A stretch of DNA of 64,000 nucleotides from Isoetes taiwanensis (Eukaryota; Streptophyta; Lycopodiopsida; Isoetales; Isoetaceae). The position numbers and the translations under genes are program-made. A model generated the notes under the pieces. It did no database searches. It was not told the DNA's origin and saw only the letters and a list, made by a program, of their open reading frames with translations. Below are positions 11,471-25,086 of this stretch, piece by piece. Every line of letters begins with the position of its first letter. Position 1 is the stretch's first letter. The stretch lies in NCBI GenBank assembly GCA_021234155.1, contig JAJEKV010000024.1:15104913-15168912 (forward strand), read 5' to 3'.

Positions 11471-14400
11471 TTACATCATATAACCGAGGAATCCTCCTCA
11501 AGGGCTTCGCCCTCTCTCCTCCCAATCATTCTCTTCCTCACTCCCAAATACCATATTTTCTAATTGTTTAATACATGTTTCCCTACAATGTAACAATTCA
11601 ATAATAAAACCCCAACTAGGTTTGCATCTAGCTCAAACAATTGTGTTAGGCTATTCACTTTAATTTGGTGTGTCTGCTTCAAGAACAACTCATATGCTGC
11701 ACTTTCGATCAACACATGACGCTTCATCCTCCCCGTTTCAGACTCCCACAAGCCTTGCATGTCCGCTCCTCCCTAGGTATCTTAAACCAACGGCCAGTTT
11801 CTACTCCAAGTCTATGTGAGCTAAGTCCGATTCTCCGCCGACGATGCCTTTTCCCTATTGAAATGTTTTCCGCAAGTGCCTAGCCCGTGGTCAAGTATGG
11901 ATTCATCCGAGAATGATATATATCCATCTTAGTATGTGGATTTTCCCATAACTTATCAACCACTTTCAATTTTATCCAAGATCGATATCTCCGGTCATAT
12001 AGCAAATAAGCCATCGGGGATATGCCCCATCCGCCAAACCAAATTTTTTCACATCAAAGATACCATCCATTTTCACTACTTGCCCTGCATTGCCTTGTAT
12101 GGGATCCGTTTCTCATTTTGTTTATGTAATCTTTTGACATACCTAATGCACCTTACCATTGCTTCTCCTTCCATTGGCATTAAACCACACTCGCTAGTAG
12201 CATTGGGTATGGTGTTTGCATTTTCACACCTATTTCTTGCTTCAGAAATTTCTTCAAGACATGCTCTATATCCTCCCATAACCCTTTAGGTAAACTTGGC
12301 CCCAAGTTTCACATCCGCACAACACTACCGTCTGTACCAATACAAAGAAAAGTTTAATTTTCAGGGCCACACGACCATAAATGTATTCTCCCTCGCTTAG
12401 GCTCGCAAAACTATACAATGCTTTGAGTCCACCTTCCACCTTTTATGCTTATGCATGCATTCCACCGTGGTTTTATGAATTTCAAGACCTAAGTATTTGT
12501 AAGAATCACAAGTCCAACCTCCATCCCATTAAAGTGAAAGCATGTTGCTAAGGATTCCTACCGCCATAATCTTTGTCTTATCAAAGTTTACCGTGCATGT
12601 CAAGATGCTCACGTAAACTTTGACAAAGCATTCAAATGTTGTTGCATTTGCAGTGTGATCCGGCAAAGATAACCACATCATCAAAGATACATTAGCAGCT
12701 TTTATCATGTAGCCATGTATCTCTGCTCCAGCTCCTCCATTTATTTTGAGCCAATCATCTAAACCGTCAATAAATAATCCAAACAAGGTTGGTGAAAGCG
12801 CAGCCTTGTTTAACCCCATATTACTTGCAATTGTATCCGATACATCAAGAGAAAAAAAGGAAATGATAACCGTATCGCATCTTCTCAGATAGTGTTCTTA
12901 ACGCCTCTTTTATCTCCGCTGGCACTTTTATCCGCCCATTCGCGCCATAATTTGTCTCTCGGGCACCTTATCAAAAGCCTTCTTAAAGTCAACAAACAAA
13001 TAGTGTACACCGGTTTTTTCTTGCTTTCACGTAATCCATAATCACCTTCAAGCAGATCAGTGATCCAAAGTGGATCCGGCCTGCTAAACCTGCGGGTTTC
13101 AAAGCTCTTACATCCTCTTTTTCAGCCCATTCATCTACTTAATTTTCTACAATGGAGGCAAAGTTTTTGAAACAAACCGCTTATCATCAAGCAGGCAGTG
13201 AATTGTTTGTTCCTCGTAGGTCTCCTCCTTTCCATATGGGTACCACCACGGTTAATTTGCCACGCTTTTGGGAAGCCTTGCCTTAATGCTGCTACAAAAG
13301 TTACCCTCGTAGGTATCTCATCACGCTCCATTTTAATAACCTCCCCAAGATTTTGAGCATCCTTTGCTTTTTGCCATTTGCAAGCCTTGTATCCCAAAGA
13401 GCCATTCCTCCTCTTGTTATGTTCAAATCGAGCCCCTTCCTAATTTCCTCCCTTCGTGTCTCCCTGGCCAGAGTAGCTTAATGACATGCTTCCATATTCG
13501 CTTGCATCACTGGACTCTCAGCCTGCTTAGTTTTCTTCATCTCATCTGCACTCGGTTTCAGGTAGACTCCGCACTAATCCTTCCTGTCTCATACAGAGGG
13601 TGTATGCATCGCTTTCTAACCAGCCTACCAATCCCCTTTCATATGCCGTCATGTTCTCCTATTTATATTTCTTCAAGGTTTCATACCATCATACCATGCA
13701 TTACATTTCTACCTTTAAGAGTTTCCTCTTGGAACAAAGCATTGGCAACAGACCTAGCAAAATGGTAATAAGCCATTTTAGGCTCTATTCGACAATCATC
13801 CCGCCAGCTCATTTCCAAAGACCAATGCAAGACATTGTCTATATTGTTTTAGCTTTTGTGGTCACCGCATATTTAGTTGTTTGCTGACTGTTTTTTCTTT
13901 TCTCAGAACCGGCAGGCATGCAAAAGTCGTGGGAGCATGATCCCTGCCTTTAACAACAGTTCTCGTAAAACCTCAAAATTGAAAGTTAATCCCCCTGTGA
14001 AGTACATCCTCCGATCCTCGAATCTTTCTATGCTATTTAAAATAAAGATATTTGATTCATAATAGTGCTTCCGCTTTTGAGAAAGTTGGCGATTTCGCTA
14101 GAGCAGCCATTAATTTCGCTTGATGTTCATCTTGTCAAAGCCTTCAGATCCCAAAAGCAGCCACATTCTCCTTTGTTAAAGTGCTCAAGAAAAATAACAT
14201 GCTCTTTTTCCCCTTGCCATTATATCCCCGCCAAAGATTATAAAACGGATCATCCCGATGCATCTACAAAGATTTGCATATGCTTGTTTATGGTGCAAAG
14301 TAGTGTCGCCATATATTATATTTCCCCTCTTCATTGATATCCAGATAAACGAAGAGCAACATCCTTCTTAATTCTGCCAACCGTGAGAGATGTTTAAATT

Positions 14401-14575
14401 CGGCCCTAATATAACAACAGCAACTCCTCCATTACCACAAATACCCCGCTTAAAGCGTTTTTTGTAATCGAGTATATATATATTATGAAAATTATATAAC
14501 CGGCAACCAACCATCATGTTCTTTTTAGTTTCTTATAAAACAAATCATGTTCACATTTTGCAACAAATCTTCCAT
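11471..14575 (-). pseudogene. LINE D ORF2, copy 1 (many frameshifts)
   Basis: Colinear with the open ORF2 of copy 2 (50407-53654). The stop at 11471 and endonuclease signals near 14,100-14,570 are recognisable. The RT core is split into short frames. For example copy 1 reads ataaccgaggaatcctc where copy 2 reads ataatctgaggaatcctc. Such changes at CTG and CAG account for most breaks, so the gene may be intact in the real molecule. Confidence 0.85.
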
Positions 14576-14651
14576 GCTGATCACTTTCTACCGTGAGCCT
14601 GCTAACATTCCATATTGCTACTCTAAAGGCCTCCCCGCCTTCTTCCTATTC

Positions 14652-14930
14652 TTCAATGATGCCTCTTCTCTTTTCCATGTTACCTTCTTTTGTTACGTTG
14701 GTTTTGGCTCTTTTGCCTTTCTCAATTTCCGCTTTTAGTTATTATTTGTTTTTCACGATCTTCATTGATCCAAATGAATTGATCTTTCAATTTTATTTCT
14801 TAGAACAAAGAAACCGTATCTCGCTTTGAATTTGACCTAACATGTCTCCGGGTTCCCAAGTCTCTTTCCCACTGAAATGCATCAAGAACCCTCTTTTTTA
14901 TATCCAATTTCCTCAAAGAGCTTAGTCAGC

Positions 14931-14936
<6 letters not shown>
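14652..14936 (-). pseudogene. LINE D ORF1 C-terminal fragment, copy 1
   Basis: Counterpart of 53715-54021: the RNA-binding C-terminal part of an L1-like ORF1. It is cut at the 5' side by the (GA)n tract and frameshifted in this copy. Confidence 0.72.

Positions 14937-15010
<74 letters not shown>
14937..15010. repeat. (GA)n microsatellite between LINE D and LINE E
   Basis: About 74 bp of GA. In copy 2 the equivalent tract (54022-54092) joins LINE D directly to LINE F, so LINE E sits at the right edge of this tract. Confidence 0.98.
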
Positions 15011-15013
<3 letters not shown>

Positions 15014-15022
15014 GAAGTGTAT

Positions 15023-15054
15023 TGTCTTGGGAGGCCCCAAAGGCCTAAAAGACA
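15023..15054 (-). promoter_or_regulatory. LINE E 3' stem-loop
   Basis: The outer helix tgtctt/aagaca (15023-15028 with 15049-15054) and inner aggcc/ggcct sit between the ORF2 end and the tail. Relative to LINE D and LINE C, both sides of the helix changed together. Confidence 0.65.
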
Positions 15055-15073
15055 ACCAAACTTTTACACATCA

Positions 15074-17110
15074 TCATAAAGAGTAGATGAGTTTCTTATC
15101 CCTCATCTAACCAGCCACCTCACTCAACATTATTATCATCCCTATAATGTTATTCAATCTCTTCTCGACAATTCTCTACATCTCATCAATTCTAATATAT
15201 GCCCCAATCTTTATCTCCTCCCAAGGTAAAGAAGGTACAAAAGATCTTGGCATTAATCCTATGTCAGTTGGCTCTTAATGCATGATAAGCACTACAATGA
15301 AGCAATGCATGTTTTTCATCTTCTATTTGTTCTTCCCCAAATAATACAATATCTCCATCTTAGGGATAACATGTCCCCATCTACCAGTTTCCACTCCCAA
15401 ATGATGCGAGCTAAGATTATTCGGCCCTATTGCATGCCTTTCTTTATAGAGATATTCTCATGTAGGTACTTGGCTATTCCCAAACTAGGATTCATGTTTG
15501 CCTCAGATAGAATCATTTTTTTGTTTTAGGTTGAGACCACACATCTTTTGTATACCCTACCAAAACCCATTGTCTTCAAGTTATTGCCACTGGTGTCCTC
15601 CCGCAACCAATATCCCATTTCCTTAGCCATCTTACAACATCTTGAAACCATCCTTTATCCTTGCTAACCAAAAGGGCCTGAGGGAGTCTTAGGTCGGCCC
15701 ATGGTATCCACTTTTTCTGTGTATCTAATGCATCCGGACTAACGCTTTCCTTCTAAAGGCATAAGCCCATATTCAAAGTTTTAACATCATTTGATATGGA
15801 GTCGAAGCTTTTACCCCCTATATCTCAAGGCGTGAAGGAATTTCTTTAGAATTTGCTCTAAATCATCCCATAATCCCCGTGGAGAGGCTAGCCCCATATC
15901 TCAAGTATATAATGCTACACTGTAGATTGCTGACACAAAGCCGCTTAAGGACCAAGACCATAAATGTGTTTATATAGGCTCCTCGATAGCATAAAGAGCC
16001 TTATAACTTCCATCGACTGGCCAGATGCACATTACGTTCCATCTATGGTTCCCCGGAAAATCAACCCTAAGTATTTTTATATAGGAATCGCACGTGTATT
16101 CACCGGAGCTCCCTTTATATTGAAATAATTCCCGCTTAAGTGCCCCCCATCACAAGGATATTTGTTTTATCCAGTTCACTTGTATTCCCCGTGGTATCAC
16201 GTGGGTTGGCCAGCCCACTTAAATGTTTCTCGCATGTGTTCGGGTGATTCCGCAAAAAATACGCTATCAAAGATACATTAGTATTCTGTACCACATAGCT
16301 ACAAACATTCGCCCTTCTGGTAATTGTCATGTAACCAAATCTCAAGACTGCCAATGAACAATCCAAACAGAAGTGGGAGACATTGGCAGCCCTTGCTTGA
16401 CCCCATATTGCTAATATCAATATATTCTCTGGTTTTCTATGCAGAGGGGAAAGGAAAGTCAGACAATACCTTTTCATATAATACTTGCAATCGCCGCCTA
16501 ATTGTTCTCGCACCTCTAATTTCTCCAATCTCTCCCACAATTTAGGTCTAGGGCACTCTTATCAAAGGCCTTTCTAAAATCCACAAAGGCTACATATGCA
16601 GTTTTAGTCCCTTTAACTCAGGTCAAATATTGATTGAGCACCAATAAATGATCCATCAGAGATCTTCCCAAAGACGGAACCCCGGTCAGAGCCCATCTTT
16701 TGTGATTGCTCTCCTCCACATACTAATTCTCCAAAATAGATGCCAAAGAACTTCGCGTAACAAGCCACTTACCAAAGATTGTTCTAATTATTAATTCCGG
16801 CCGCACTTTTCAGCCCTTTATGCACCGGTACCAATTCGATTAACCCGCCATTGTTGAGGCATCTCCGTGACACCGCTAATGATCCGAAATAATAGATGGA
16901 TTTTGGGCCCTGCCCATTGATATGTTCCCAAGAAAGACCTTGAAGATCCTTTGTTTACCGCTTGCCAAACGGATATGCCATCCGCTACTTCTTTCCCGCT
17001 GGAAATCAATAAGTTTGATTCATAGTTGATAGAATCGTAATCCCTTTCAAATCATGATAGAGATTATATACATGTTTCCAAAGCACATCCCGACCGCAAA
17101 GGGAATTCTC
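15074..17110 (-). pseudogene. LINE E ORF2 fragment (reverse transcriptase)
   Basis: A degraded RT: a VDFRKAFDK-like stretch is read near 16,560-16,600. The QGLPMSP-like fingers/palm segment is near 16,370-16,410, and a VVQNTN...-type reading at the expected YADD site near 16,280 is disrupted. The C-terminus ends near 15074. No ORF1 or endonuclease is left. There is no second copy to tell error from decay. Confidence 0.75.
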
Positions 17111-17166
17111 GCTTTCTCTGCGCAGCGTGGTTCCAAAACTTTTGGTTCCATAGGTAGCAAGCAATC

Positions 17167-18990
17167 GTAGAGAATTTAATATTTTCGCCTCACTAGACCA
17201 TCAGTCTATGAGGCATAAACAAATGTACATGCATAAGATTAGAAGATCACATCATGGTGTTCCTATGCTTGAATGACACTATTCCTCCCTCTCATATAAG
17301 ATTCATAATCCTCCAATAGTGATTTATAGCTACTAATATATTGTCTCAATTCTAGTGCTTCGATAGAAAATTGCCTATTATCCATGAAGGAAGATCAAAG
17401 AACTCTAACAGTTGTTGTGGTAATACCAAATTTATGTCGCAAGTTCTCGCATGATTGGCATCTCGACATGAAGTGTGCTTTATCTTTAATTTGTGCTCCT
17501 CACACATCTTGCGCACTTTATTTCTACCGACATGTCCCTCCCCAAAGATCCAATCTCACCCTAAGGATAGTATGTCTTTTATGTATGAGATTTTCGGTCA
17601 TTCGATATTTTCCCTGGGACTTAGCTAGTTTGGGTATCATCCTTTCCATAACCCCAAGAATCTTAGGTTTGCTACAACCCATAATTTCCATGCTGGACCC
17701 TTTTCTTGTATATATATATTGTTGCAGTTTCCTGGTGGGATCCTTCTGTCAGACATCCCATTTCTCAAGCCAAATCTTGAAATCATGCATTCATTCTTTT
17801 ATTATTATGCTCACTATGAAGCATGGCTAAATGAGGCAAAATATTAGCATCCATCTCTTGCACCTTCCAGATATATGTTGCTCCTCCATGGGTATTTTCA
17901 ATAGTCCCGCCCCGATAGTAACATAGCTAAGGTGTCAGGACTTTTACTCCCCAACCTGAAGGAGAAATTGCTTTTGAATTTTTCTACCTTCTTCCATCCT
18001 CATTCCTAGACAATCCGTACCCCTTATATCACACCCATACAAAGCACTGGCTAACCAGAGCACGTAACATCTTCTTTTTAATCCAAATCAAGAATGTCAC
18101 CGCTGGCATTTTCTTTGCATCATAAAAAAGTGTTTGCTCACTATCTCTCTCGCGGATCATGTTTTATCTAATTTATAATTTTGATCTATCAAGATTTTAG
18201 TAGGCGGTGGTCAAATACCCATCCGATCCCCTTTATATTGAAAACATATGTGTTTGTCTTTGTACCAAAATTACAACCTTGGTCTTCAGTGGAGGTTCAC
18301 CTTCATCTCCTCGAGTATCACAAAAAGTGCAAGTGAGTGTTTTGAGAAAATGACTACATCATCTCATGTACAAAAGATGAACAACACATATTCAGATAAC
18401 AGAATTCCCCTTCACCCACTTATCATCCACCGCCAAATCATCAATAAAGATTCCAAAGAGAGTTGGTGGCAAGGGCATCCTTGTTTAACACCTTATGTTA
18501 CATTCCACCTTTTTGAAATTCAGGGCAAAGGGAAGGATGATGCACATTCATTTTTTCTATATAGAGTAGCAACTAACATTTCTTAGATAAGGAACTTCTA
18601 ACTTTTCCATCTCGTCGCCCATATGTGTTCTCTTTCACCTGTGGTAGAGTTAAGAGTGGTTTCTGACCTTTTCTACAGTCCATGACCACTTCACCAAACA
18701 CAAGGTTCATGGTAGATTTTCGGGGTCATCTAGAATAGTGTTGTCCTTTTATTCCGAAGAAGTTCCTCCTCAGATTCTCTATTTCTTTTATAAAGAGCCC
18801 AACCTTTCCTCTTTTCTTTCCAAGAATCCATTCCTGCTCCATTTTTTCACCCAGACTTTTGATATCAAAGGTTTTACCAGCGGTTTTTCCTTGAAAACCT
18901 TTCGGGAGAGTGTGGGTTTTTTAATCCTAGTAGTAATGATTGTACTAGCCCATCGTATGGGTCCCATGACCCATTGGTCTCCATGGACTT
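17167..18990 (-). mobile_element. LINE F, copy 1 (truncated and internally deleted)
   Basis: This minus-strand LINE fragment matches 54093-55934. The 3' tail begins gaatttaatattttcg, with an inner hairpin tagacc/ggtcta in copy 2. The RT and C-terminal region are readable in broken frames. The 5' side ends at the TTCTA pentamer array. Confidence 0.82.
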
Positions 18991-19000
18991 AAAAAAAATT

Positions 19001-19090
19001 ATTCTATTCTATTCTATTCATCCCATCCCATTCTATTCTATTCTATTCCCATTCTATTCTATTCTCCTATTCTATTCTATTCTATTCTTT
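19001..19090. repeat. (TTCTA)n pentamer array, copy 1
   Basis: About 90 bp of ATTCT/TTCTA repeats, interrupted by catcccatccc-type units. Copy 2 (55935-56017) is more regular. It separates LINE F from LINE piece G. Confidence 0.93.
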
Positions 19091-22000
19091 CATTTTTAGA
19101 TGAATGATTTCGATGGACTTTTGTTTTAAAAACTCACGTAAAGCTTTGGTATTTAACAAATCAGTTGAATAAAATGGTATGGCCTGACCTTCCCCTTAGC
19201 TTGCAACCGTGTTTTCTAGGATATGTAGATAGAGTGGTTCGAAAAGATTGAGTTCCCCACATCACATGAGATTATAAGGTTATCCTGTGGATTCCATATT
19301 TGTATACAGATAGAACCCATCCGCAAAGATGTCCTTTGTTCCTTCTTTGTTACTCCATGAATAGTGGTATGAGGGAAGATGGGGAATAATAAAAATTCTG
19401 TCTATAAGTAGGTCCCAAACCTCCCCTTTCTTGGAATATTTAACCGCTGCCCAATTTTTGATCCATACACAAGGTGCATATTAAAGACACCAGCCTATCC
19501 AATTATCAATGTTTCGCTCTTCATAATTCAATTGTTTATTTGATGCCATTGTTCTTCTCTTTCCCCTTCGTTCTATATATACATTAATGCCGCCTATTTT
19601 TTTACCTCCCTCCAAATAAATAGCCCCACCCACCCCTTAGTGACCTATCATTCGTATATCCACGTAACAAGTTCCCCCTTAGTTTCATCTTGGGGCCATA
19701 CCGAAGTCACCATTTGGGATTTTAATCTAGTCGATTCAAATAGGGGTGCCTATATTCTGTAGTAAGATGATGTCACCATCTCCCCGGGAGGCAATGAGCC
19801 TTTTTTTTTTTTTTTTTTTGAGGTCCTTTTAATACCTTTCATATTACATGAAACAACCCTCATTTGACTTTAGATTCAATGATGATCGTTATCTGATTGA
19901 ATAGTTTTTGTCCTTCCTAAGGAGTACGTACCCATTTCTTGTTTATATCACTTTTTGGCTGGTTCCCTTCTCCATTATCCTTTCCACATGGACTTACAAG
20001 CCTTATCTCCCAGGCCATGTGGGATAATGGAGGATAAGACTTGGCTATTTCACTTATTAGACTATTGCTCTAATTTATCATATCAATTCCCAAGCCATTT
20101 GACTTAAAAGATCCAAAGGGATGTCATTCTTCCAATCCTGACCCTTATTAGGACTTAAAAGGGTCATTGAGCACAATTCTTCCCCCTCCTCAAAACCGAG
20201 AAAAATCCCCAGCCTTTCTGCCCCCCAGAGGATCGGCTTCCCCTGGAATCTGGTTAGAAGATCATGTAAAACAATTAAAATCGCTGTCTAGTTCCACCTA
20301 TTACATATTGTTGAGAATATAAGGGGTGTTGGGAGCCATTTCTATTTCATGTCCTCTCCTTTCCATTATTCCCAACAATATCTCGCGGTATCTCCGATCT
20401 AAGATCTTGCTTTTTGCCAAAGGCCAAGAAATCTATACTTGTTGAGATAACATGTGACATTATACCGCCTTTGAGAGTTCCCTTTCAAAAATTCTTGTAC
20501 CTAAATTTGATAGCTCCGAACTGATGACTTAGGATATTCATTCATGGGGGGACCTTTTGGTTATTAATATTAAGGAGTTGCTCCCTCAAGAGATGGGTTG
20601 TGCATAAATAATTTTGCTTTTTTTTTGTGTAAGTCCATCCCTTTTATTATTCAGGTTAACTCATTGGCTTGGGGACTTCTGTGATGTTGAAATTATCCAC
20701 CCCCGGCCATTAGGACTTACAAGGACCTTTAACCTATCCTACTATACTGGGCATGTTCCCACCTCTTTCTTCACCCTTCCTTTATTTTTTGTCTTTCCCA
20801 TTCTTGTTCCTTATTCTCCCGCTCTTCTAGCCCTTTCTTTCTTAGCTTTTTTTATAGGCACCACCATTCTTATTCTATTTCCATGACTTTTTTCTTAATG
20901 AGTCCATCCCCTTTAGATAATGGTAGGGGAGGGACTTACCTACCATTCCATTCTCAATAGTTTGCAGGCCTGCAAGACCGGCTTACCAGATTGTTCTAGA
21001 TTCTGATTCCCTTTCCTGGACGACCTCCATGGAGTCTCAAACCACATATCTTATATGGGGAAGGAAGGCTATTCCAACTCAATTTGAGAACTTTTATTTG
21101 TCCCCAAAAAGGTCTTTTATATTCTATCTGCTTAGTTATGTCTTGAGAATGTCCAAGAACTAAAATCTGAGAGCTGCATGGCTTTCTCATCCAATGTAGC
21201 CATAAATTCCGTGAGAGTAGCCATGAAGAGATTCGCGATGCCAAATATATTGGGCCTGTTCGAACCGAAGAACATGGGGCTGGATGAAAGATTTATTTCA
21301 AGTTGTTCTGGGTCAGATTTTTGCATTCTATGTTTGAAAAATAGAGTTGCAAATTTGCCTTATAAATTGTACCCCATTTCGTGAAGAATTATATTGGACC
21401 AAACATTCCCACATTCTACCACACAACAAATGGGGAAATCTAGCCAACAAATGCCTTATTTCTTAGAGTTTTATCCATTTTAATAAAGTCACCCTTATCA
21501 GTCGAAGCTTGACACCTCCCCGTCTGGTGGACTCATTGCACCAACCCACCTTAAGCCTATTTGAATACATTTATGTTGTAATGAGGGGAATACTAAACTC
21601 CTCGATGATTTTATAAGCTTTATTTTGAGCGCAGCTGGTCTTTATTGATTTGATTCTACGCACTAACTGACCGTGACTGATTGGCGATTTCCTAGTAAAG
21701 CCTTGTTCTACGCTGCCGCTTTCATCCTCTATCCTACATTTTAGAATGAGTTAGTCCCCGCACACAAAATACAGGTTTTATTGCTATTGTCATTCTGACA
21801 TTCCCTCACGTTGTTCGGAATCCATCTCAATCATCTCGGGTTCGTGGAGGATTTGATACAAAAGTGTTCTATCATGTCCATAGGGCCCCATTAGCTTGTC
21901 CCCTCGATTTCCTGGCCCCGGACCTATGTGGCTACATTCTATACACACCTCCTACACTTCCATCTTGGGGCCAAATGTAGGTCAATGCCGGTCCCATCGC

Positions 22001-22150
22001 CATATTTCCCATGATCTTGCCTTACACTCCTTCATGTATTAACAATGGTTCCAACTACCGAAACCTCCTTAGTGTATTCAAACTCTTCATGCAAAATCAC
22101 AACTCTGAACCTACTCCTCTTCAATACATCGTGAATAATGCACTTTGACT
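19091..22150 (-). mobile_element. LINE piece G, copy 1 (ORF1 + endonuclease part, no RT)
   Basis: Colinear with 56018-59200. Minus-strand frames near 19,700-19,850 match the endonuclease N-terminus of copy 2, and frames at 20,400-21,900 match its ORF1 region. A T19 run at about 19801-19819 falls inside the endonuclease coding region as an expanded homopolymer. All frames are broken in this copy. The right boundary with H is approximate. Confidence 0.65.
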
Positions 22151-23905
22151 AACAATGCACTTTGCTTATTTGCCATATTTTTAAACATTTGTAAAACTAT
22201 TCACCAGAAGTTTAAATCCTTCAAAAATCTTTCCTCAAGTATTCCAGCCGGGTCTCGATACCACTATTAGATTTTTGGCAAGATCCTAGCAAATTAACTT
22301 AATAGCCCAAGCATCTCTATCTTTTTCTGCACATTGAAGTTTTGCTTCGAAGTCCCCCAAGATAAGATGATGCATAAATGATGTCCTCCGAAAGGATCCT
22401 CCAAGATAAATGTACTCCATTTCTCCTCCACCAAGAGCTCAAACTAGAGGACTAACATGTTTTTCCCCAGATAGCTCATGAAGCATTGATTGTTTGAGCC
22501 ACCAACCTACTGAGAGCTATCAATATTCTAGTATTTCGATAATCAAAAGTTTGTGTTGTTGCTTTGTATCTCCCATAGCTCACATATATACAATGCTATA
22601 GGTATATTTAGTAAGTAAGAAGGAGCCAAAATCAAAGACCACCTTCAGCCATGGAGTTGGCGAATTTATGATCATGGTATAAAGCATTTTGGATCCAACA
22701 ATGAGTCAGGAGATCCATACCATGCAACCATGATCGTGTGTCTCGCTTTCTGTTCCCAAGGACTTGTTCGCCATAATGGAAGTTAACATTCATCTGAAAA
22801 CAAACACCATTGTCTTTACGATCACATATTACCGTAAATAGCTCCAAATAATTTAAGCAGAATCTCTAAAGTATCATGTTGTTGTTTTTGGAGTTCTTCA
22901 AGATGAAGAGATAACAAAAAGGTCATCCGTATATAATAAAAGAAATACTAACACTCTCCCAAGGTGGCTCGATTCAAGCCAAATTGTTCCATATACTCTT
23001 TAACTTGTCAATATAAACTCCAAAAAGAGTAGATGACAAATGGGCAGATGTTTTCACCCATATCGTATAAACTAATTTTCTACCACAACCAAGTAATGTT
23101 TTAATCTTCCTTTAATACCCATAAGGGATGCATAAATCGCCATTATCCAATTCCGCTGGAAGATTTAACTCATGTAACCTCCCCGGAAAGTGCTTGTTCC
23201 AGGGACCGGTAAGGTTTTGCAAAAAAATCTACAAAAACACAATATAATTTTCCCTTGAGCTTTGCATCTTCAAAAAGAGTCAAGTACGTGATCAAATGAT
23301 TTATTAAGGTAGAGTACCTTGGGTAGAATCTAGGTTGCTCCTTTTGTCGCAAATTTCATTGTGTTCCACCAAAAGTCGAACTTTTTTTTTTTCAAGAAAT
23401 GGCCATATAGTTTTAGCAAAAATATGACTAATCAGATATTCAATAACTTCCGGTTAAGTGTCCCATCTCCCAAATTTATGGATAGGGTGTATCACACTTG
23501 TACCCAACGAAAGTTGGAAATCCCTCCCTTTATAAGTTGATTAAATAGAACCTTTCAACCATCTCTTTTCACCAATTGCATAAATGATTTCAGTCAGAAA
23601 ATGGTCAACATCTGGAGCGCCTTTTTGCAAGACTTTTTATGTATCTAACTACTTCACCAATTGAAAGACAGGGCAATTGTATCTGAACCTCTACACGATT
23701 CATTGGTATGATAAAGCAACTTTACAAGAAACGAGATGTTGGCTCTGGCTTATATATTGTGCTTCCAACATTAACTTTCATGTAATATATTTTGATATGC
23801 ATGTTTTTCCTCACACATGCATTTATTAGCTTTTATCATGTCACAAAATTGAGGCTTATCTCTTACAGCTCTCACATTCGATGGCTTTCTATTCTATTCT
23901 ATTTT
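22150..23905 (-). mobile_element. LINE piece H, copy 1 (reverse transcriptase part)
   Basis: Colinear with 59200-60953. RT segments include PRFYPRYSTLINHLIT and YCVFVDF near 23,170-23,350. The YxDD region lies near 22,930. The right end is a short TTCTATTCTATT at 23,889-23,902. There is no ORF1 or endonuclease on its 5' side; those lie instead to its 3' side as piece G. Confidence 0.65.
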
Positions 23906-25086
23906 TGTAACTCCCGGGCTACCAAACATTTGCTTAAAGTCCACAAACTAGCAAGCTCGTGGCTCGCTTGAGATAAAACCATAAAAAAGGATGATCCACA
24001 TGGCCACATCATCGATCATAATTTTTGTCGGAGGTTAAAAGAAAATCTTTTTTAAACCATGAAGTCAGAGCAATTTCATACCAATACCATCCATTCTCTT
24101 TTTGTTATTCCTCATCTACATTCACTTATCTTTGAGATCCCATCTTTTCGGAAATTCAACTATGAACAAAAAGATTTCTCTCGAAGACGGGATCAGTCCT
24201 TGTTTTAGATGGTATATGTATAGAAAGAGCTACTAGATGAGAAAGAGAAGATACAAAGATTTGAGATCTTAAAAAAAAAAATCTAAAACGTTATTTTCAT
24301 CATAATGATAATTTGACCACTAGATCTTCTTTTGGGTTGGACTTAAACAAGTTCCCTCGGATATGGCAAAATGAGGAGTTCGGGCAAAATTCGAGGGACT
24401 TAATCTAAGCATGAAAGTTTCTAGTTCAAACAAGGATGGATTCGAGGGTGGACGACGTGGGCTAGTCTTCCCAAACAAGTAGACTGGAGGCAGAGTGGTG
24501 CCACCACCGCAATTTAGGACCGTAGGTGTGGATGAGTCGACTGTTTTTCTTACTTTATAGTTTTGGCTCCTCATATTTTATGAGCACGACTCAGGATGTA
24601 GTCTTCTAGTTTAGTTCTTCATAGTTGGACTATTGGTAAAGCTTTTTCCCATGGCTCTGCTTCTTCTTGCTGCATGCTTAAAATATATTGCAAAAATAAA
24701 GAAAGAATAGGCCTTTTTAAAAGAATCAAAAATATTGCATGACGCAGATGTAAAATACTTATTCGCCTCTATGACCTAGGTCTAATTGTCTAAAATCCAT
24801 ATTATCTAATTGTCTTGTTGTTCAAATGAGATAATGTTAAACTCTGCTTTGATGTCTTAAAATTTTATGCTTGCAGTTTAATCGAATAATAATATGTATT
24901 CTCACATATTATATACCGAAGTGCTTACATTTAATCTTTATTCAACTTTTCTTTTAAAGTTTGCACATTATCGATGGGCGGAAGATGCTTATGGATGGGA
25001 TGATGGGAAGATATTTTCACGATAAGTGCATCATCATCTCAACTTTTATGTACATCTTCTTATGAAAATAGTTCAGATTATTATTG
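23906..25086 (+). other. Non-transposon flank with cysteine-protease exon remnant, copy 1
   Basis: AT-rich DNA between LINE piece H and the LTR retrotransposon. Apart from the protease remnant at about 24236-24516 I see no gene. It looks like old host sequence (intron or intergenic) and is matched by 60954-62145. Confidence 0.6.
24236..24516 (+). pseudogene. Papain-like cysteine protease exon remnant, copy 1
   Basis: This is the counterpart of 61291-61568, with extra frameshifts. Codons for FGLDLNKFP are visible at about 24,325-24,355, and the segment that would be DWRQSGATT near 24,480-24,510. Homology stops at an in-frame TAG where the family continues to the catalytic-Cys motif. Confidence 0.7.

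Larger units (their letters stand above)
11400..14936 (-). mobile_element. LINE D, copy 1
   Basis: A nearly complete LINE on minus: the C-terminal third of ORF1 (14652-14936), ORF2 and the 3' UTR with a stem-loop. The 5' end is truncated inside ORF1 at the (GA)n tract 14937-15010. Copy 2 has the same truncation point, so the truncation predates the duplication. Confidence 0.9.
15011..17166 (-). mobile_element. LINE E, present only in copy 1 (5'-truncated)
   Basis: The left edge starts agtgaagtgtattgtcttgg, the same kind of 3' tail as LINE C, with a stem-loop at 15023-15054. The right edge lies near 17,160, before gagaatttaatattttcg, which begins LINE F. Copy 2 has (GA)n followed immediately by LINE F. 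Either this LINE inserted into the GA tract of one copy, or copy 2 lost it by slippage, recombination or assembly collapse between GA tracts. Confidence 0.85.

Noticed and set aside
1-13860. Copy 1 frameshifts taken as genuine decay of older elements
   Set aside because: The breaks are concentrated at CAG/CTG and are often deletions or CTG-to-CCG changes, not the C-to-T changes expected of old methylated transposons; an artefact is more likely, though not proven.
18973-19090. Centromeric or other satellite based on the TTCTA array
   Set aside because: It is only about 90 bp and sits at a LINE junction, so it is a local microsatellite and not a satellite array.
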